A DNA stretch of 64,000 nt from UBA7672 sp963718145 (GCA_963718145.1 CAVQYJ010000020.1:682001-746000); one strand, 5' to 3'. Shown: positions 17,894-30,406, numbered from the stretch's first letter. Made by a program: numbers and translations. Notes: generated by a model from the sequence alone, not told the origin.

Positions 17894-18514
17894 CTAAGTT
17901 GAGGGCGCAGCTAGAGTAAAGCGCATAAACACAGGACCAATCATGGATGCATACTCAGCAGCAGAGCGTTCCTCGACATATTTTGGGTCGATAAGATAAC
18001 AACTCAATTTGGCTATGTCTAAAACCGAACCTTCTGGATTTTGAGGGATAGGTTTCTTTTCGCTGGGGCACGTATTCTTTATGCGTCCATTTGAAGGACT
18101 CTCTAACTTCTGTGGATCGACAACATGCCTAAAATCGAGCCCATTTGAATTCAACCGCTCAACGAGAAAGGAAAAATAGCCCTGGGCTTTTCCAAACCCG
18201 ATGCCGTTGTGCGGCCGACCGAGAAGGGTTTTTATGGACTTCGTATCGACATTCACAAATGTCGCGCCGCCGTTGGTAGTGTAAATGGCGCTCGCGACAA
18301 GAATATAATCTTCGCCACTGAAAACAATAATCTCTTTTCCGGAGACATTTCTGAAAGCCAAAGTTTCCTTGCTATTGTTTCCAGAAAGCCAAACTCCCTC
18401 CAGCCAAGACGGCCTTTCTATTCTGTTTTTGCTAAACAGCGGGGAGGTCCACTGTAGACTGCAAGCGCTTGTCAAGACCAAACAGAAAGCAGTTATGGCA
18501 GCTAAGAACCTCAT
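17894..18514 (-). CDS. Lipoprotein paired with RHS tail C, candidate immunity
   Basis: A 206-residue lipoprotein: signal at residues 1-18 with lipobox LTSAC, then a hydrophilic domain with a few Cys and no recognised family. ATG at 18514 follows CTCCCGGAGGAGTAAAG, only 5 bases after the RHS tail C stop, so the two are co-transcribed. AT-rich compared with the flanks. Position suggests an immunity protein; a lipid-anchored form would imply protection in the periplasm. An effector accessory role is the alternative. Confidence 0.6.
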   Translation of the reverse strand: MRFLAAITAFCLVLTSACSLQWTSPLFSKNRIERPSWLEGVWLSGNNSKETLAFRNVSGKEIIVFSGEDYILVASAIYTTNGGATFVNVDTKSIKTLLGRPHNGIGFGKAQGYFSFLVERLNSNGLDFRHVVDPQKLESPSNGRIKNTCPSEKKPIPQNPEGSVLDIAKLSCYLIDPKYVEERSAAEYASMIGPVFMRFTLAAPST

Positions 18515-18519
18515 TATCT

Positions 18520-19460
18520 TTACTCCTCCGGGAGGATCATGGAGGTTGCAGGCGTGTCAACCGGAAAGCCTGCCACGTTTGCCGTAAGAGGTCTATCAAC
18601 CAAGATCTCAAGGCCTCTTGGTGTATCGGTAAGGGTCACTGATCGAGGCGATTGGTCAACGCCAGTAACGCCGGTGCCCCTTACCTTCACATCTCCCAAT
18701 TCGACCTTCCCTTTCTCAACACTCTTGATTGTGGCAGTTGTTTTAGCGCCCGCTGGAACCAATGGTAAGCCGAGGATTTTTACGCTTGTCGTTGCAGTAA
18801 CAGTACTTCCCTTGCGTTCTACTTTTGTGGTTGAGGACAATCCCCCCATTTCTGGCGTCTTGATTTGAGGTTTGGCCTTCTCGTTTGCAATCACAGTGTT
18901 TACCGCCGCTGCCACTGATCCCGCCGTACCTTTTCGAGTCTCTAGCGGCTTAGTCTCGCGCCCTGCCGGGCAGCCTGCTGGATTCTGATCGCAGAACGCT
19001 TGTTTTCCGGTCGGGTCGCTGCGATTGAGCGGATCGTTCCCAACATAGGCATACAAGTTGACCTGATCCTTCGTCCCGATGGGATCGGTCTGCATGAACC
19101 TTCCGAGGTCGGGGTTGTAGGCGCGGGCCTTGTAGTAGTAGAGGCCGAGTTCCGGCATCCAGGTCTGGCCGGTGTACTGGAACCGGCCGCTGTAGGTGGC
19201 GCTGGCGTCGCGGGCGCCGTATTCGTCATAGCGCATGGCCGCAACCGCCGAGCCGGTGTCGGCTGCGATCACCGAGCCGCGCTCGTCCTTGAACAGGTGG
19301 CTGCGAACGCTTGTGCCCGCGCCCTCGATCCACACCATGGGATCGTCGACCCCGTCGCCATGCACATAGCGGCGCAGCAGCGCGCCGTTCGGGCAGTTGC
19401 TCGAACCGGTGGCGCAACTGCCCGAACCATCGTACTCGGCGACGAGCCGCGTGCCGCAGC
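18520..19460 (-). CDS. Orphan RHS core end plus variable tail C
   Basis: An open frame of about 313 codons entering as GTRLVAEYDG some 18 bases after the pyk stop, with no upstream RHS. The first plausible start is ATG 19365. The core includes DERGSVIAADTG, RYDEYGARD, GQTWMPELGLYYYKARAYNP and ends at DPTG (19004-19018), the usual RHS cleavage boundary. The next 161 residues are a unique tail of Thr/Val-rich beta-type sequence with no recognised nuclease or deaminase motif. No 5' RHS gene lies in the window, so secretion would need recombination with a full-length rhs elsewhere. Read-through from pyk may drive expression. Confidence 0.7.
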
Positions 19461-19477
19461 GGGACGGACGTGCAGGT

Positions 19478-20887
19478 CTACTTTCGCTCCACCACCTTGA
19501 TCGTGTCCGTGGAGTTGTCGCTGGCGTAGGGGTATCCCGCCGTGATGACGAAGCGTTTGATCGCGCTCGCCGCCTCGTGGCGGTTCACGGCGTCGAGGAT
19601 ATCGTCGAAGCTCTTGGGCTCCTCCGGCTCCAGGTCGGCCGAAACGCCCCAGATCAGCGACAGGCGCCGCGCCGTCGCCGGCTGCGGCGTCAGCGCGTGG
19701 ATCGGCTGCTTCGGCCGCGTGGCGGAGACGCGCTGCGCGGAGGAGCCGGAGCGCGTGAACACCACCAGCGGGCAGTCGAGATCGTCTGCAAGCTTTGCCG
19801 CGGCGCGCGCACAGGCATCTGCTGTCGTCGGCGCCGAGATCCAGGGCGCGGCCTGCGCCGATGGATTGGCGTCGCGGTCGGTTTCGATCGCGCGGATGAT
19901 CCGGTCCATGATCGCGACAGCGGCAGTCGGGTGGCGGCCCACGGCGCTCTCCGCCGACAGCATCACCGCGTCCGCGCCCTGGTACACGGCTGTCGCCACG
20001 TCGTTGGCCTCCGCGCGGGTCGGCACCAGCGATTCCACCATCGATTCCAGCATGTGCGTCGCCACGATCACCGGCTTGCCGTGGTTGCGCGCGATGCGGA
20101 CGATGCGGCGCTGCGCGATCGGCACCTGTTCGGGCGACAGCTCCACGCCGAGGTCGCCGCGCGCCACCATCACGCCATCGGCTTCCTTCACGATAGCTTC
20201 CAGTTCGTCGAGCGCTGCAGGCTTCTCGATCTTGGCGATCAGCGGCACGTCCTTGCCGAACGCCTGCCGCGCCATGGTGATGTCGCCAGCGCGCTGCACG
20301 AAGGACAGGGCGAGATAGTCGACGCCGTGCTGCAGGGCGAAGAGGCCGTCGGCGACATCCTTCTCGGTCAGCGCCGGAATCGGGATCGGCCGGTTGGGCG
20401 CCGCGATGCCCTTGCGCGAGAGGATGCGGCCTGGGGCCACGGGCCGGGCGATGCGGTCGGCGCCGTCGACCTTGACGATGTGCAGCATCATCTTGCCGTC
20501 ATCGATCAGCAGCCGATCTCCCAGTTGCAGCGATGCGATCAGCTCCGGATGCGGCACCGGGATAACGTCCGGATCGTCCGACCTGGACGCCGCCGTCAGC
20601 CGCAGCTCCGAACTCATCCTCACATCGACCTGTCCGCCGGGCAGGTCGCCCACGCGCAGCTTCGGTCCCTGCAGGTCGGCGAGCAGCGCCACCGGCCGGC
20701 CATTGGCCTTCTCCGCCTCGCGCGCCGCAGCGATGCGCGACGCGTGCTCCGCGTGCGTGCCGTGCGAGAAGTTGAGCCGGAACAGGTCGACGCCTGCGCG
20801 CAGCAGCTCCTCCATCTTCAGCGCGCCATCGCTGGCGGGGCCGAGTGTGGCCAGGATTTTCGTGCGGCGGCGGATCGGGGCGATCAT
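19478..20887 (-). CDS. pyk: Pyruvate kinase
   Basis: A 469-residue pyruvate kinase, phosphoenolpyruvate + ADP to pyruvate + ATP. N-terminal KILATLGPAS, RLNFSHGTHAEH, the metal/catalytic signature AKIEKPAALDELEAIV (Lys near residue 220), DGVMVARGDLGVEL and SAESAVGRHP are present, and the C-terminal allosteric-type domain is complete. The frame is open upstream to 21205 but ATG 20887 gives the family's usual N-terminus. An RHS array begins directly downstream. No frameshift. Confidence 0.93.
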   Translation of the reverse strand: MIAPIRRRTKILATLGPASDGALKMEELLRAGVDLFRLNFSHGTHAEHASRIAAAREAEKANGRPVALLADLQGPKLRVGDLPGGQVDVRMSSELRLTAASRSDDPDVIPVPHPELIASLQLGDRLLIDDGKMMLHIVKVDGADRIARPVAPGRILSRKGIAAPNRPIPIPALTEKDVADGLFALQHGVDYLALSFVQRAGDITMARQAFGKDVPLIAKIEKPAALDELEAIVKEADGVMVARGDLGVELSPEQVPIAQRRIVRIARNHGKPVIVATHMLESMVESLVPTRAEANDVATAVYQGADAVMLSAESAVGRHPTAAVAIMDRIIRAIETDRDANPSAQAAPWISAPTTADACARAAAKLADDLDCPLVVFTRSGSSAQRVSATRPKQPIHALTPQPATARRLSLIWGVSADLEPEEPKSFDDILDAVNRHEAASAIKRFVITAGYPYASDNSTDTIKVVERK

Positions 20888-21043
20888 GCAGGGCTTTCTG
20901 TTCGGCTCGTGGCTCTTCGGACGCTCAACTCGTCGCAAGCGAATTTGGCCGCGGACCATACCAGCTTCGCCGTCGCCGTCCTCGCCTGAGACGCGAAACC
21001 GCAAATTCCACTTGCGGGCCGTCTTCCTGTGCGCTACATACCA

Positions 21044-21054
21044 TGTGTCACACA
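21044..21054. promoter_or_regulatory. Candidate PadR operator
   Basis: An 11-bp perfect palindrome, TGTGT-C-ACACA, within the 180-bp pyk/padR divergent region, 13 bases before the padR ATG. PadR regulators often bind dyads in their own promoters. The central GTGTCA is shared with the palindrome before the lipoprotein gene at 22574. Confidence 0.45.
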
Positions 21055-21067
21055 CTATATGGCGCCC

Positions 21068-21413
21068 ATGCCGCTTGGACCTGAAATCATCGAGACTTTG
21101 CGGCTGGAGCTGCGACGGGGAACTCTGATCCTGGCGGTCCTGGGCGCCCTGCGCACCGAGAAATACGGCTACACGCTGCGCACTCAGACTCGCGGAGCAG
21201 GGCATCGAGATCGACGAGGGCGCTCTCTATCCGATGTTGCGCCGGCTTGAGACCCAGGGGCTGCTCACCAGCGAATGGCGCGAGGACGCCAAGCGGCAGA
21301 AGCGCTTCTATCGCCTCTCGCCCGACGGCGCGGCGGCGCTTTCCCAACTCACCGAAGAATGGCGGGCCATGAACGGCTCGCTCGAAGCCATCCTCAAGGA
21401 GGGGATGCGATGA
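21068..21413 (+). CDS. PadR-family transcriptional regulator (one frameshift)
   Basis: About 114 residues. The winged-HTH pattern is clear: ELRRGTLILAVLGAL, KYGYTLRTQ, then LAEQGIEIDEGALYPMLRRLE and REDAKRQKRFYRLSPDGAAAL. One extra A at about 21188 breaks the frame between TQ and LAEQG; removing it restores a complete PadR. ATG 21068 is preferred, with ATG 21059 possible. The stop overlaps the next ATG (ATGCGATGAAG), the usual PadR plus HAAS membrane protein operon, where the small regulator represses its own unit. Confidence 0.75.
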
Positions 21414-22408
21414 AGGACCTGATGGAACGCTATCTCGCGGCCGTCGAGCGCCGCCTGCCGAAGGCGCAATCGAAGGACATCATCGCCGAACTGCGCGAGG
21501 CTGTCGGCTCGAAGGTCGAGGCGAAGGAGGAGGCGCTGGGCCGCGCGGCAAATGCGGACGAGATCGCGCTCATCCTCAAGGGGTTCGGCCATCCGGTCGT
21601 GGTCGCTTCGCGCTATTCCGGCCGGGAGTACATGATCGGGCCTAACCTCTATCCGTGGTTCTGGGATGCGCAGCGCACCGGCCTGGGCGTCGTCTTCGCG
21701 ATCGTGGTTGCGATCGCATCAGTGCGGGCGTTCGCTTCAGAGCGTCCGATGCAGGCGGTGATACAGGGCATAGGCGGGGCAATAGAGGCCTGTATCTGGA
21801 TGTTCGGCGTCATCACCGTCGTCTTCGTCGTGCTGGAGCAGACGAAAACAGACGTGCGCATCGCTCAGCGCTGGAATCCCAAGGCGCTGCCGCACGACAA
21901 TATCCGCAAGCCTCGGGGGCTGTTCGAAACCATGGTCGCGCTGGCCTTCGACGCCATCTTCATCTTGTGGTGGACCAAGGTCGTGCGCCTTCCCGACCAA
22001 TGGCCGATGCAGGACAGCGACGGCGTCGATGTGCATCTGTCGGCCGCCTGGGCGCCGCTGCACGCGCCGATCCTCGTTCTGGCGTTGCTCGTCGCGGCGG
22101 TGCATGTCGCCGACATTGTCCGTCCGGCGTGGAGCCGGCTGCGCTCGCTGGTCAGCATTGCCGGGCATATTGCCGGCCTGGCGGTGCTTTGGATCCTCTA
22201 CCGCGCGGGGCCGCTAGTCGATGTCACAGGCATCGCAGGGGCAGAGGCGCGCGCTGAGAGGCTGCAGCATACGCTCGATATGGTTTTCGGCGTCGGCATG
22301 CTGGCCGCCGCGCTCATGGGGGGCGTCGCGCTCGGCGTGGAAATCTGGCGGCTGTTGCTGGCGGCGCGGTCGCATACGCCTCCGCCAATCCCGGGATCGG
22401 CCGCCTGA
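21410..22408 (+). CDS. HAAS-domain membrane protein, PadR partner
   Basis: A 332-residue protein. Residues 1-75 form the helical HAAS-type domain (MERYLAAVERRLP, AELREAVGSKVEAKEEALGR, ILKGFGHPVVVA) typical of proteins co-encoded with PadR. Six or so TM segments follow: about 95-113, 121-145, 173-190, 215-235, 250-268 and 290-315. It overlaps padR by 4 bases. Presumably an inner-membrane sensor or regulator; its function is not established. Confidence 0.75.
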   Translation: MKDLMERYLAAVERRLPKAQSKDIIAELREAVGSKVEAKEEALGRAANADEIALILKGFGHPVVVASRYSGREYMIGPNLYPWFWDAQRTGLGVVFAIVVAIASVRAFASERPMQAVIQGIGGAIEACIWMFGVITVVFVVLEQTKTDVRIAQRWNPKALPHDNIRKPRGLFETMVALAFDAIFILWWTKVVRLPDQWPMQDSDGVDVHLSAAWAPLHAPILVLALLVAAVHVADIVRPAWSRLRSLVSIAGHIAGLAVLWILYRAGPLVDVTGIAGAEARAERLQHTLDMVFGVGMLAAALMGGVALGVEIWRLLLAARSHTPPPIPGSAA

Positions 22409-22513
22409 ACCCTCGCTGGGGGCCTCAAGACCCCAACCATCAGGCGAGCCGGCGAGTCATCTCGTCCAACCGTGACGTTAAATTTAACAGGGCGCCGCTA
22501 GGGCGCCTGATTG

Positions 22514-22526
22514 TTGACAGTGTCAA
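22514..22526. promoter_or_regulatory. Palindrome upstream of the 22574 lipoprotein gene
   Basis: A 13-bp perfect palindrome TTGACA-G-TGTCAA, 48 bases before the ATG. Its left arm equals a consensus -35, but the following TACTAT (22534-22539) is too close (14 bp) for a standard promoter, so an operator reading is preferred. Confidence 0.4.
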
Positions 22527-22573
22527 TCAGCGTTACTATCCGCCGGAATCGGGACACCAAGGAGTTTCCTCCC

Positions 22574-24607
22574 ATGATGACGCCTCGCCTGAAAAGGTTG
22601 GGAGCACTGCTGCTGCTGGCGGGCGTTTCTGCGCTCACGGTTGCAGCCTGCTCCAACGAACCGGCCGCCAAACTGGTCGGCTCGACCGTCGATGACTACA
22701 TGCTGGTCGACCAGAACGGCATGGGTCACATCCTGAGGTACGACACGCAAACGCCTGCTGTCGTGCTGATGTCCTACGTCAACGGCGATGAAGGCGCCCG
22801 GGCCGCCGCGAAGCAGGCGCAGGAGATCGCCGCGCAGAACCCCAACGTCGTCTTCCACCTGATCAACTCGAGCGCGGACGACACGCGCGACACGATCTCG
22901 TCCGAAGCAAAAGAGCAGGGCATCACGCTGCCGCTGCTCGACGACGAGTACCAGCTGATCGGCAACTCGCTCGGCTTCAGCTATGCCGGCGAAGCGGTGA
23001 TCGTGAGCCCGAAGGACTGGAAAGTCGCCTTCCACGGCCCGGTGAGCGCGCTCGATGCGGCGCTCAAGGAAGTCGTCGCCGGCGCGCCGGTCACCAAGGC
23101 TGCAGTCGCAGGCAAGGGCACGAAGCTCGTGTTCGCCGACCGCGGCAAGGAAGCCGAGTTCGCCAAGATCTCGTACGTCAACGACGTCGTGCCGATCCTC
23201 CAGGCAAAGTGTGTCGACTGCCACCAGCCGAACGGCATCGCGCCCTGGCAGATGACGAACTACCAGGTGGTCAAAGGTTTCGCGCCGATGATCCGCGAAG
23301 CGATCCGCCGCGACCGGATGCCTCCGTTCGATGCGGACAACCACTATCGCGCCTTCGCCAAGAACGAGAACCTCAGCGAGGCAGAGATCAAAACGCTGAT
23401 CCACTGGATCGACGCGGGCGCTCCGAGCGACATTCCGGCAGGCGGCGAGGATCCCCTGGTCAAGGTTGCCGCCGGCCGGCCGGACTGGCCTCTGGGCGAG
23501 CCTGACCTGGTCGTGGATATCCCCTCCTATGACGTTCCCGCCGCCGGCGTGGTCGATTACCAGATCCCGGCGACCAAGAGCCCGCTGACCACGGGCAAAT
23601 GGCTGAAGGCGACGACCTTCAAGCCGGGCAACCGTCAGGGCGTGCACCACATCCTGGCCGGCTGGATGCCGAAATATCCGAAATCGGGCCGCGGATTCGA
23701 CTGGGAAATCTCGATGGGCGGTTACGCTGTCGGGAATGAATCGAACCTGGCGCCGGCCAACTGGGCGACCTGGATTCCGGCGGGCGGAGCGATCTCGTTC
23801 CAGATGCACTACACGCCGATCGGCAAGGCCTTCACCGACAACTCCAAGATCGCGTTCTATTTCCAGGACGAGGCCCCGGAGATGATGAAGCGTCAGTTGG
23901 TGATCGCCGATCCGACGATCGAGATCGCAGCGAACGAGGCGCGTCACCACGAGACGGCCTATGTGCAGTTCCCGGCCGACGTGCAGATCTATGCGGCGCA
24001 GGTGCATGCGCACTATCGCGGCTATGCCTCGAAGCTCACGGCCATCTATCCGGACGGCAAGGAGGAAATCCTCCTCAACATGCCGCACTATGACTTCAAC
24101 TGGCAGCGTGACTACATCTTCAAGGACCTGATCGACCTGCCGGCCGGCACGAAACTCGTCGCCGACTACTGGTACGACAACTCGAAGAACAACAAGGCGC
24201 TTGCCTACGAGAACACCAAGCCGTTCACCAATCCGGATCGCAAGATCTTCTGGGGCGACCAGTCGTTCCAGGAGATGCTGTTCACGGCCATCCAGTTCCG
24301 CTGGAAGGACGAGACGGCCGCCAAGCCGCGCGACGACCTGCAGGCGCAACTTCAACAGGGCATGCTGGTGACGACGGCCGACGACAACCGCGACGGCAAG
24401 CTCCAGGAAGCAGAACTGCGGATCGACTCCGAAGAGGGCGCGGCCAACGTGACCGGTGACAGCCTTGCCCCGCTACACCAGCAGTTCAAGGCCAACTTCG
24501 CGCAGATCGACGCAGACAAGGATGGCGGCCTGTCGATGCAGGAACTCGGCGCTGCGATGAAGCAGATGGAAGCCCAGGGCCGCAACGGCCGACGCAACCC
24601 GACCTAG
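22574..24607 (+). CDS. Lipoprotein with redoxin-like, cytochrome c, copper monooxygenase-like and EF-hand parts
   Basis: A 677-residue envelope protein. The signal ends in lipobox TVAAC (Cys about 25). Residues 35-165 resemble a thioredoxin/redoxin fold without a CxxC pair. A haem motif CVDCH lies at about 213-217 with a short cytochrome c domain. The long middle part has the His pattern of type II copper monooxygenases (PHM/DBM fold): VHHILAG near 358, MHYTP near 411, HAHYRG near 478. The C-terminus carries two EF-hand loops, DDNRDGKLQEAE near 603 and DADKDGGLSMQE near 646. Likely a periplasmic haem/copper redox enzyme tuned by calcium. A paralogue ends at 63579. Enzymatic substrate unknown. 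Confidence 0.75.
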   Translation: MMTPRLKRLGALLLLAGVSALTVAACSNEPAAKLVGSTVDDYMLVDQNGMGHILRYDTQTPAVVLMSYVNGDEGARAAAKQAQEIAAQNPNVVFHLINSSADDTRDTISSEAKEQGITLPLLDDEYQLIGNSLGFSYAGEAVIVSPKDWKVAFHGPVSALDAALKEVVAGAPVTKAAVAGKGTKLVFADRGKEAEFAKISYVNDVVPILQAKCVDCHQPNGIAPWQMTNYQVVKGFAPMIREAIRRDRMPPFDADNHYRAFAKNENLSEAEIKTLIHWIDAGAPSDIPAGGEDPLVKVAAGRPDWPLGEPDLVVDIPSYDVPAAGVVDYQIPATKSPLTTGKWLKATTFKPGNRQGVHHILAGWMPKYPKSGRGFDWEISMGGYAVGNESNLAPANWATWIPAGGAISFQMHYTPIGKAFTDNSKIAFYFQDEAPEMMKRQLVIADPTIEIAANEARHHETAYVQFPADVQIYAAQVHAHYRGYASKLTAIYPDGKEEILLNMPHYDFNWQRDYIFKDLIDLPAGTKLVADYWYDNSKNNKALAYENTKPFTNPDRKIFWGDQSFQEMLFTAIQFRWKDETAAKPRDDLQAQLQQGMLVTTADDNRDGKLQEAELRIDSEEGAANVTGDSLAPLHQQFKANFAQIDADKDGGLSMQELGAAMKQMEAQGRNGRRNPT

Positions 24608-24632
24608 GCTGACCTGGATGTGAAGACTGGCG

Positions 24633-24661
24633 CCGGCCGGACACGACACGTGTCCGGCCGG
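24633..24661 (+). terminator. Strong hairpin after the cytochrome/EF-hand gene
   Basis: A perfect 13-bp stem, CCGGCCGGACACG (24633-24645) with its complement at 24649-24661 and a 3-nt loop, 26 bases past the stop. Only a weak T-stretch (TTGCGTTTC) follows, so termination strength is uncertain. Confidence 0.65.
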
Positions 24662-24756
24662 TTGCGTTTCAAGTCCGGCCGGCCATCGCCCTGGCGTCCG
24701 GGCTTTCGCAGATCACCGAGTCGAAATAGAAATGCGGTTCCGTTCGGGGTCCTGAC

Positions 24757-25605
24757 ATGTCGAGTTGCATCCGCGCTGTGGCGTTGGCGGCATCCCTTGC
24801 CGGGCTGTCTGCCCACGCCCAGACGCCGACGAGCCCGGAAGACGACGTCGAATGCCGCAATGGCAGGGCGATGGTGCTCGCGAGCCAGCACGAACTCGCC
24901 GCACAGCATCTTCTCGCGTGCGCCAAGGTCCCGGGCCAGACGCCATTCGTGATCGCCAGATCCCGACTTGATCGCTTCAGCGCGCTCGAAAAACTTGGAG
25001 ACCGTGCTGCAGCCGAGGCGGAACTTGTCGCGCTGACCTCCAGGCCGATCTCCGAATTCAGTGTCTTCACCCGCGACGGCGCTCTCTCAGGCGCCCTGCT
25101 GTCGGCTGCCGCGAAGACATCGGTTGGCGTAACCCAGCCGCGACTCCTTGCCGTACTCGCGACCTACCGTCTGGCCGCCGAGGACGCGACCGCAGCAATC
25201 GCCATCGCGGAACGCGCCATGCGCGCGGCGGAGCGCAATCCTGCCGCTGCGGTGGAGGTCTCCACTGCCTTCGTGGCGCGGGGGAAAGCCCGCTTCATCA
25301 ACAAGAACGAGACCGGCGCGATCTCGGACATTGTGGCTGCCTACCTGCGCGGCTCGGAAGATGCCTGGGTCATCGGACAGGTCGATGGATTTCCCGCCGA
25401 CGCCAGGGCGCACCTTGCCGATCTGCGAAAGCTGATGCTCGAGCAATCCGCCAACTACTCGCAGGCGACCAGCACGATGGGCGCTTTGACCATGGACAAG
25501 GAGAAGCTGAAGGAGGTGCTGGCCAAGGCCGGCAACACGCTCCCGTACATCGAAGCCGAGGAAACCCGACTCGCAGGCCCACGGACATGGGATACACGCC
25601 CGTAA
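24757..25605 (+). CDS. Exported hypothetical protein, TPR-like
   Basis: A 282-residue protein with a signal peptide (1-22, ending AHAQ) and an Ala-rich, all-helical body. Helical hairpins such as ALEKLGDRAAAEAELVAL and AAIAIAERAMRAAERNPA suggest degenerate tetratricopeptide-like repeats; two Cys (about 33 and 56) could form a disulfide. No recognised family. It stands alone between the terminator above and the ATP synthase operon. Confidence 0.65.
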   Translation: MSSCIRAVALAASLAGLSAHAQTPTSPEDDVECRNGRAMVLASQHELAAQHLLACAKVPGQTPFVIARSRLDRFSALEKLGDRAAAEAELVALTSRPISEFSVFTRDGALSGALLSAAAKTSVGVTQPRLLAVLATYRLAAEDATAAIAIAERAMRAAERNPAAAVEVSTAFVARGKARFINKNETGAISDIVAAYLRGSEDAWVIGQVDGFPADARAHLADLRKLMLEQSANYSQATSTMGALTMDKEKLKEVLAKAGNTLPYIEAEETRLAGPRTWDTRP

Positions 25606-25867
25606 GCGCGCATAGAGCCAGCGCCGGCCTGTCTTGGCCATTGTAACGTCGACTACGACAGGGCGGATTTCCAGCGATAGAACCGCGACGAAACGTCCGC
25701 AAGTACGGGCGGTTTTCCGGTTTGCCTCGTGTTGTCACATGCGCCATGCGCATGCTAGCAACCGCGCGCGACGGACGGCGCGGCGGCTACCCGTATCCAT
25801 GTAGCTGATTTCATGTCAATTTTTGCCTCGTCCGGTGCGGCGGATTCGAGCGTTTGGGGCTAGTGAT

Positions 25868-26428
25868 TTGGCCGGTTCTACGACAGGTGCGATCTCCGAG
25901 GGCGCGCAGCGCTACGCGGCGGCTGTGTTCGACCTGGCGCTCGATTCCGGCGAGGTGGACGCGGTCGATGCCGCCCTGATGTCGCTGGCGAAGGTGATCG
26001 AGAGCGACGCAACCCTTGCGCGCGTGCTCAAGTCGCCGCTCTACAAGTCCGAAGACAAGGCGGGCGTGCTCGCCGCTCTCGGCGAAAAGCTCAACCTCCC
26101 GCAGCTCGCGCGCCGCTTCATCGGCGTCGTCGCCCTCAACCGCCGGGCAGGCGACATCCCCTCGATCGCCCGCGCCTTTGCCGACAAGGCCGCGAAACAC
26201 CGCGGCTCGACGCGCGTCACCGCCCGCGTCGCCCGCGCGATCTCGAAAGACCAGACGCTGCAGCTCGAATCCGCCGTGTCGAAATCGCTGGGCCGCAACG
26301 TGACGGTCGATGTCGAGATTGATCCCGCGTTGATCGGCGGCCTGCAACTCAAGATCGGATCGCGGCTCGTCGACGCCTCGGTCCGCACCAAGCTGAACTC
26401 GCTGACGAACCTCATGAAGGGGGCCTGA
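25868..26428 (+). CDS. atpH: ATP synthase F1 delta subunit
   Basis: A 186-residue delta subunit (OSCP), linking F1 alpha to the Fo b stalk. The start is chosen as TTG 25868, giving a normal N-terminus before the GAQRYAAAVFDLA helix; a TTG at 25823 is in frame upstream. C-terminal signature: VDVEIDPALIGGLQLKIGS. First gene of the F1 operon, 4 bases before atpA. The 260 bases upstream should hold the operon promoter. Confidence 0.9.
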   Translation: MAGSTTGAISEGAQRYAAAVFDLALDSGEVDAVDAALMSLAKVIESDATLARVLKSPLYKSEDKAGVLAALGEKLNLPQLARRFIGVVALNRRAGDIPSIARAFADKAAKHRGSTRVTARVARAISKDQTLQLESAVSKSLGRNVTVDVEIDPALIGGLQLKIGSRLVDASVRTKLNSLTNLMKGA

Positions 26429-26432
26429 GCCC

Positions 26433-27983
<1,551 letters not shown>

Positions 27984-28013
27984 CCGGGCAGGGAAGAGGA
28001 TAGGACCAAGTCC

Positions 28014-28896
28014 ATGCCCAGCCTGAAGGAATTCCGCCTCCGGATCGCCAGCGTGAAATCCACGCAGAAGATCACCAAGGCGCTGCAGATGGTGGCGACC
28101 GCCAAGCTGAAGCGTGCGCAGGAAGCGGCGCAGGCCGCGCGGCCCTACGCCACGCGCATGGCCTCTGTGATCGCCAACCTCGCGAGCGGATCCTCGGCGG
28201 CTGCCGGCGGCCCCCGTCTCATCACCGGCACGGGCAATGACGAGGTCCACCTCCTGGTCGTGCTGACGTCCGAGCGCGGCCTGTGCGGCGGCTTCAACGC
28301 CAACATCGTCAAGCTGGCCCGCGACCGAAATCCGCCGCCTGCGTGACGCCGGCAAGACCGTGAAAATCCTTACCATCGGCAAGAAGGGTGCGGACGCCCT
28401 CAAGCGCCAGTACGGCCAGATGATCGTCGGCCACGTCGACCGCAAGGCCGAGCGCCGGGTGACGTCCGATGGCGCCGCCAACATCGCTCGGGAGATCACC
28501 ACCCGTTTCGACAATCTCGAATTCGACGTGGCGACTCTGATCTTCGCCCGCTTCAAGAACCTGCTGACGCAGATCCCGACGGCTACCCAGCTCATCCCCG
28601 CCAAGGCCCCCGCCGACGCTCCCGCAATCGATCTGCAGGGCGCCAGCTACATCTACGAGCCCGAGCAGGACGAAATCCTCGAAGCGCTGCTGCCGCGCTA
28701 TCTCTCGACCGTCATCCTCTCCGCACTCCTTGAAACCGAAGCCGGTTTCCAGGGCGCGCAGATGACGGCGATGGACAACGCCACACGCAACGCCGGCGAC
28801 ATGATCAAGTCGCTGCAGCTCCGCTACAACCGCGCCCGCCAGGCGCAGATCACCAAGGAACTGATCGAGATCATCTCCGGCGCAGAGGCGCTCTGA
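28014..28896 (+). CDS. atpG: ATP synthase F1 gamma subunit (one frameshift)
   Basis: About 293 residues, normal for the rotary shaft subunit. The N-terminal coil SLKEFRLRIASVKSTQKITKAL and TSERGLCGGFNANI are in frame 1; after an extra C at about 28325-28326 the rest (EIRRLRDAGKTVKILTIG onward) is in the next frame, ending in the C-terminal helix MTAMDNATRNAGDMI. Without that base the gene is complete. A real loss would abolish ATP synthase, so a sequencing or assembly error is favoured. Confidence 0.88.
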
Positions 28897-28969
28897 CACT
28901 GCGGCCCGACCACTGACGGACTAACTCGCGGCCTGAAGCCGCCACCAATAGAAGACCGAGGACTGAGCC

Positions 28970-30406
<1,437 letters not shown>

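Noticed and set aside
19397..20989. Long open frame antisense to pyk
   Set aside because: Shadow frame opposite a clear pyruvate kinase; Arg/His-rich composition and no family.
22523..24355. 610-codon open frame antisense to the cytochrome/EF-hand gene
   Set aside because: The plus strand encodes recognised haem and EF-hand motifs; antisense translation is Val/Arg-rich shadow sequence.
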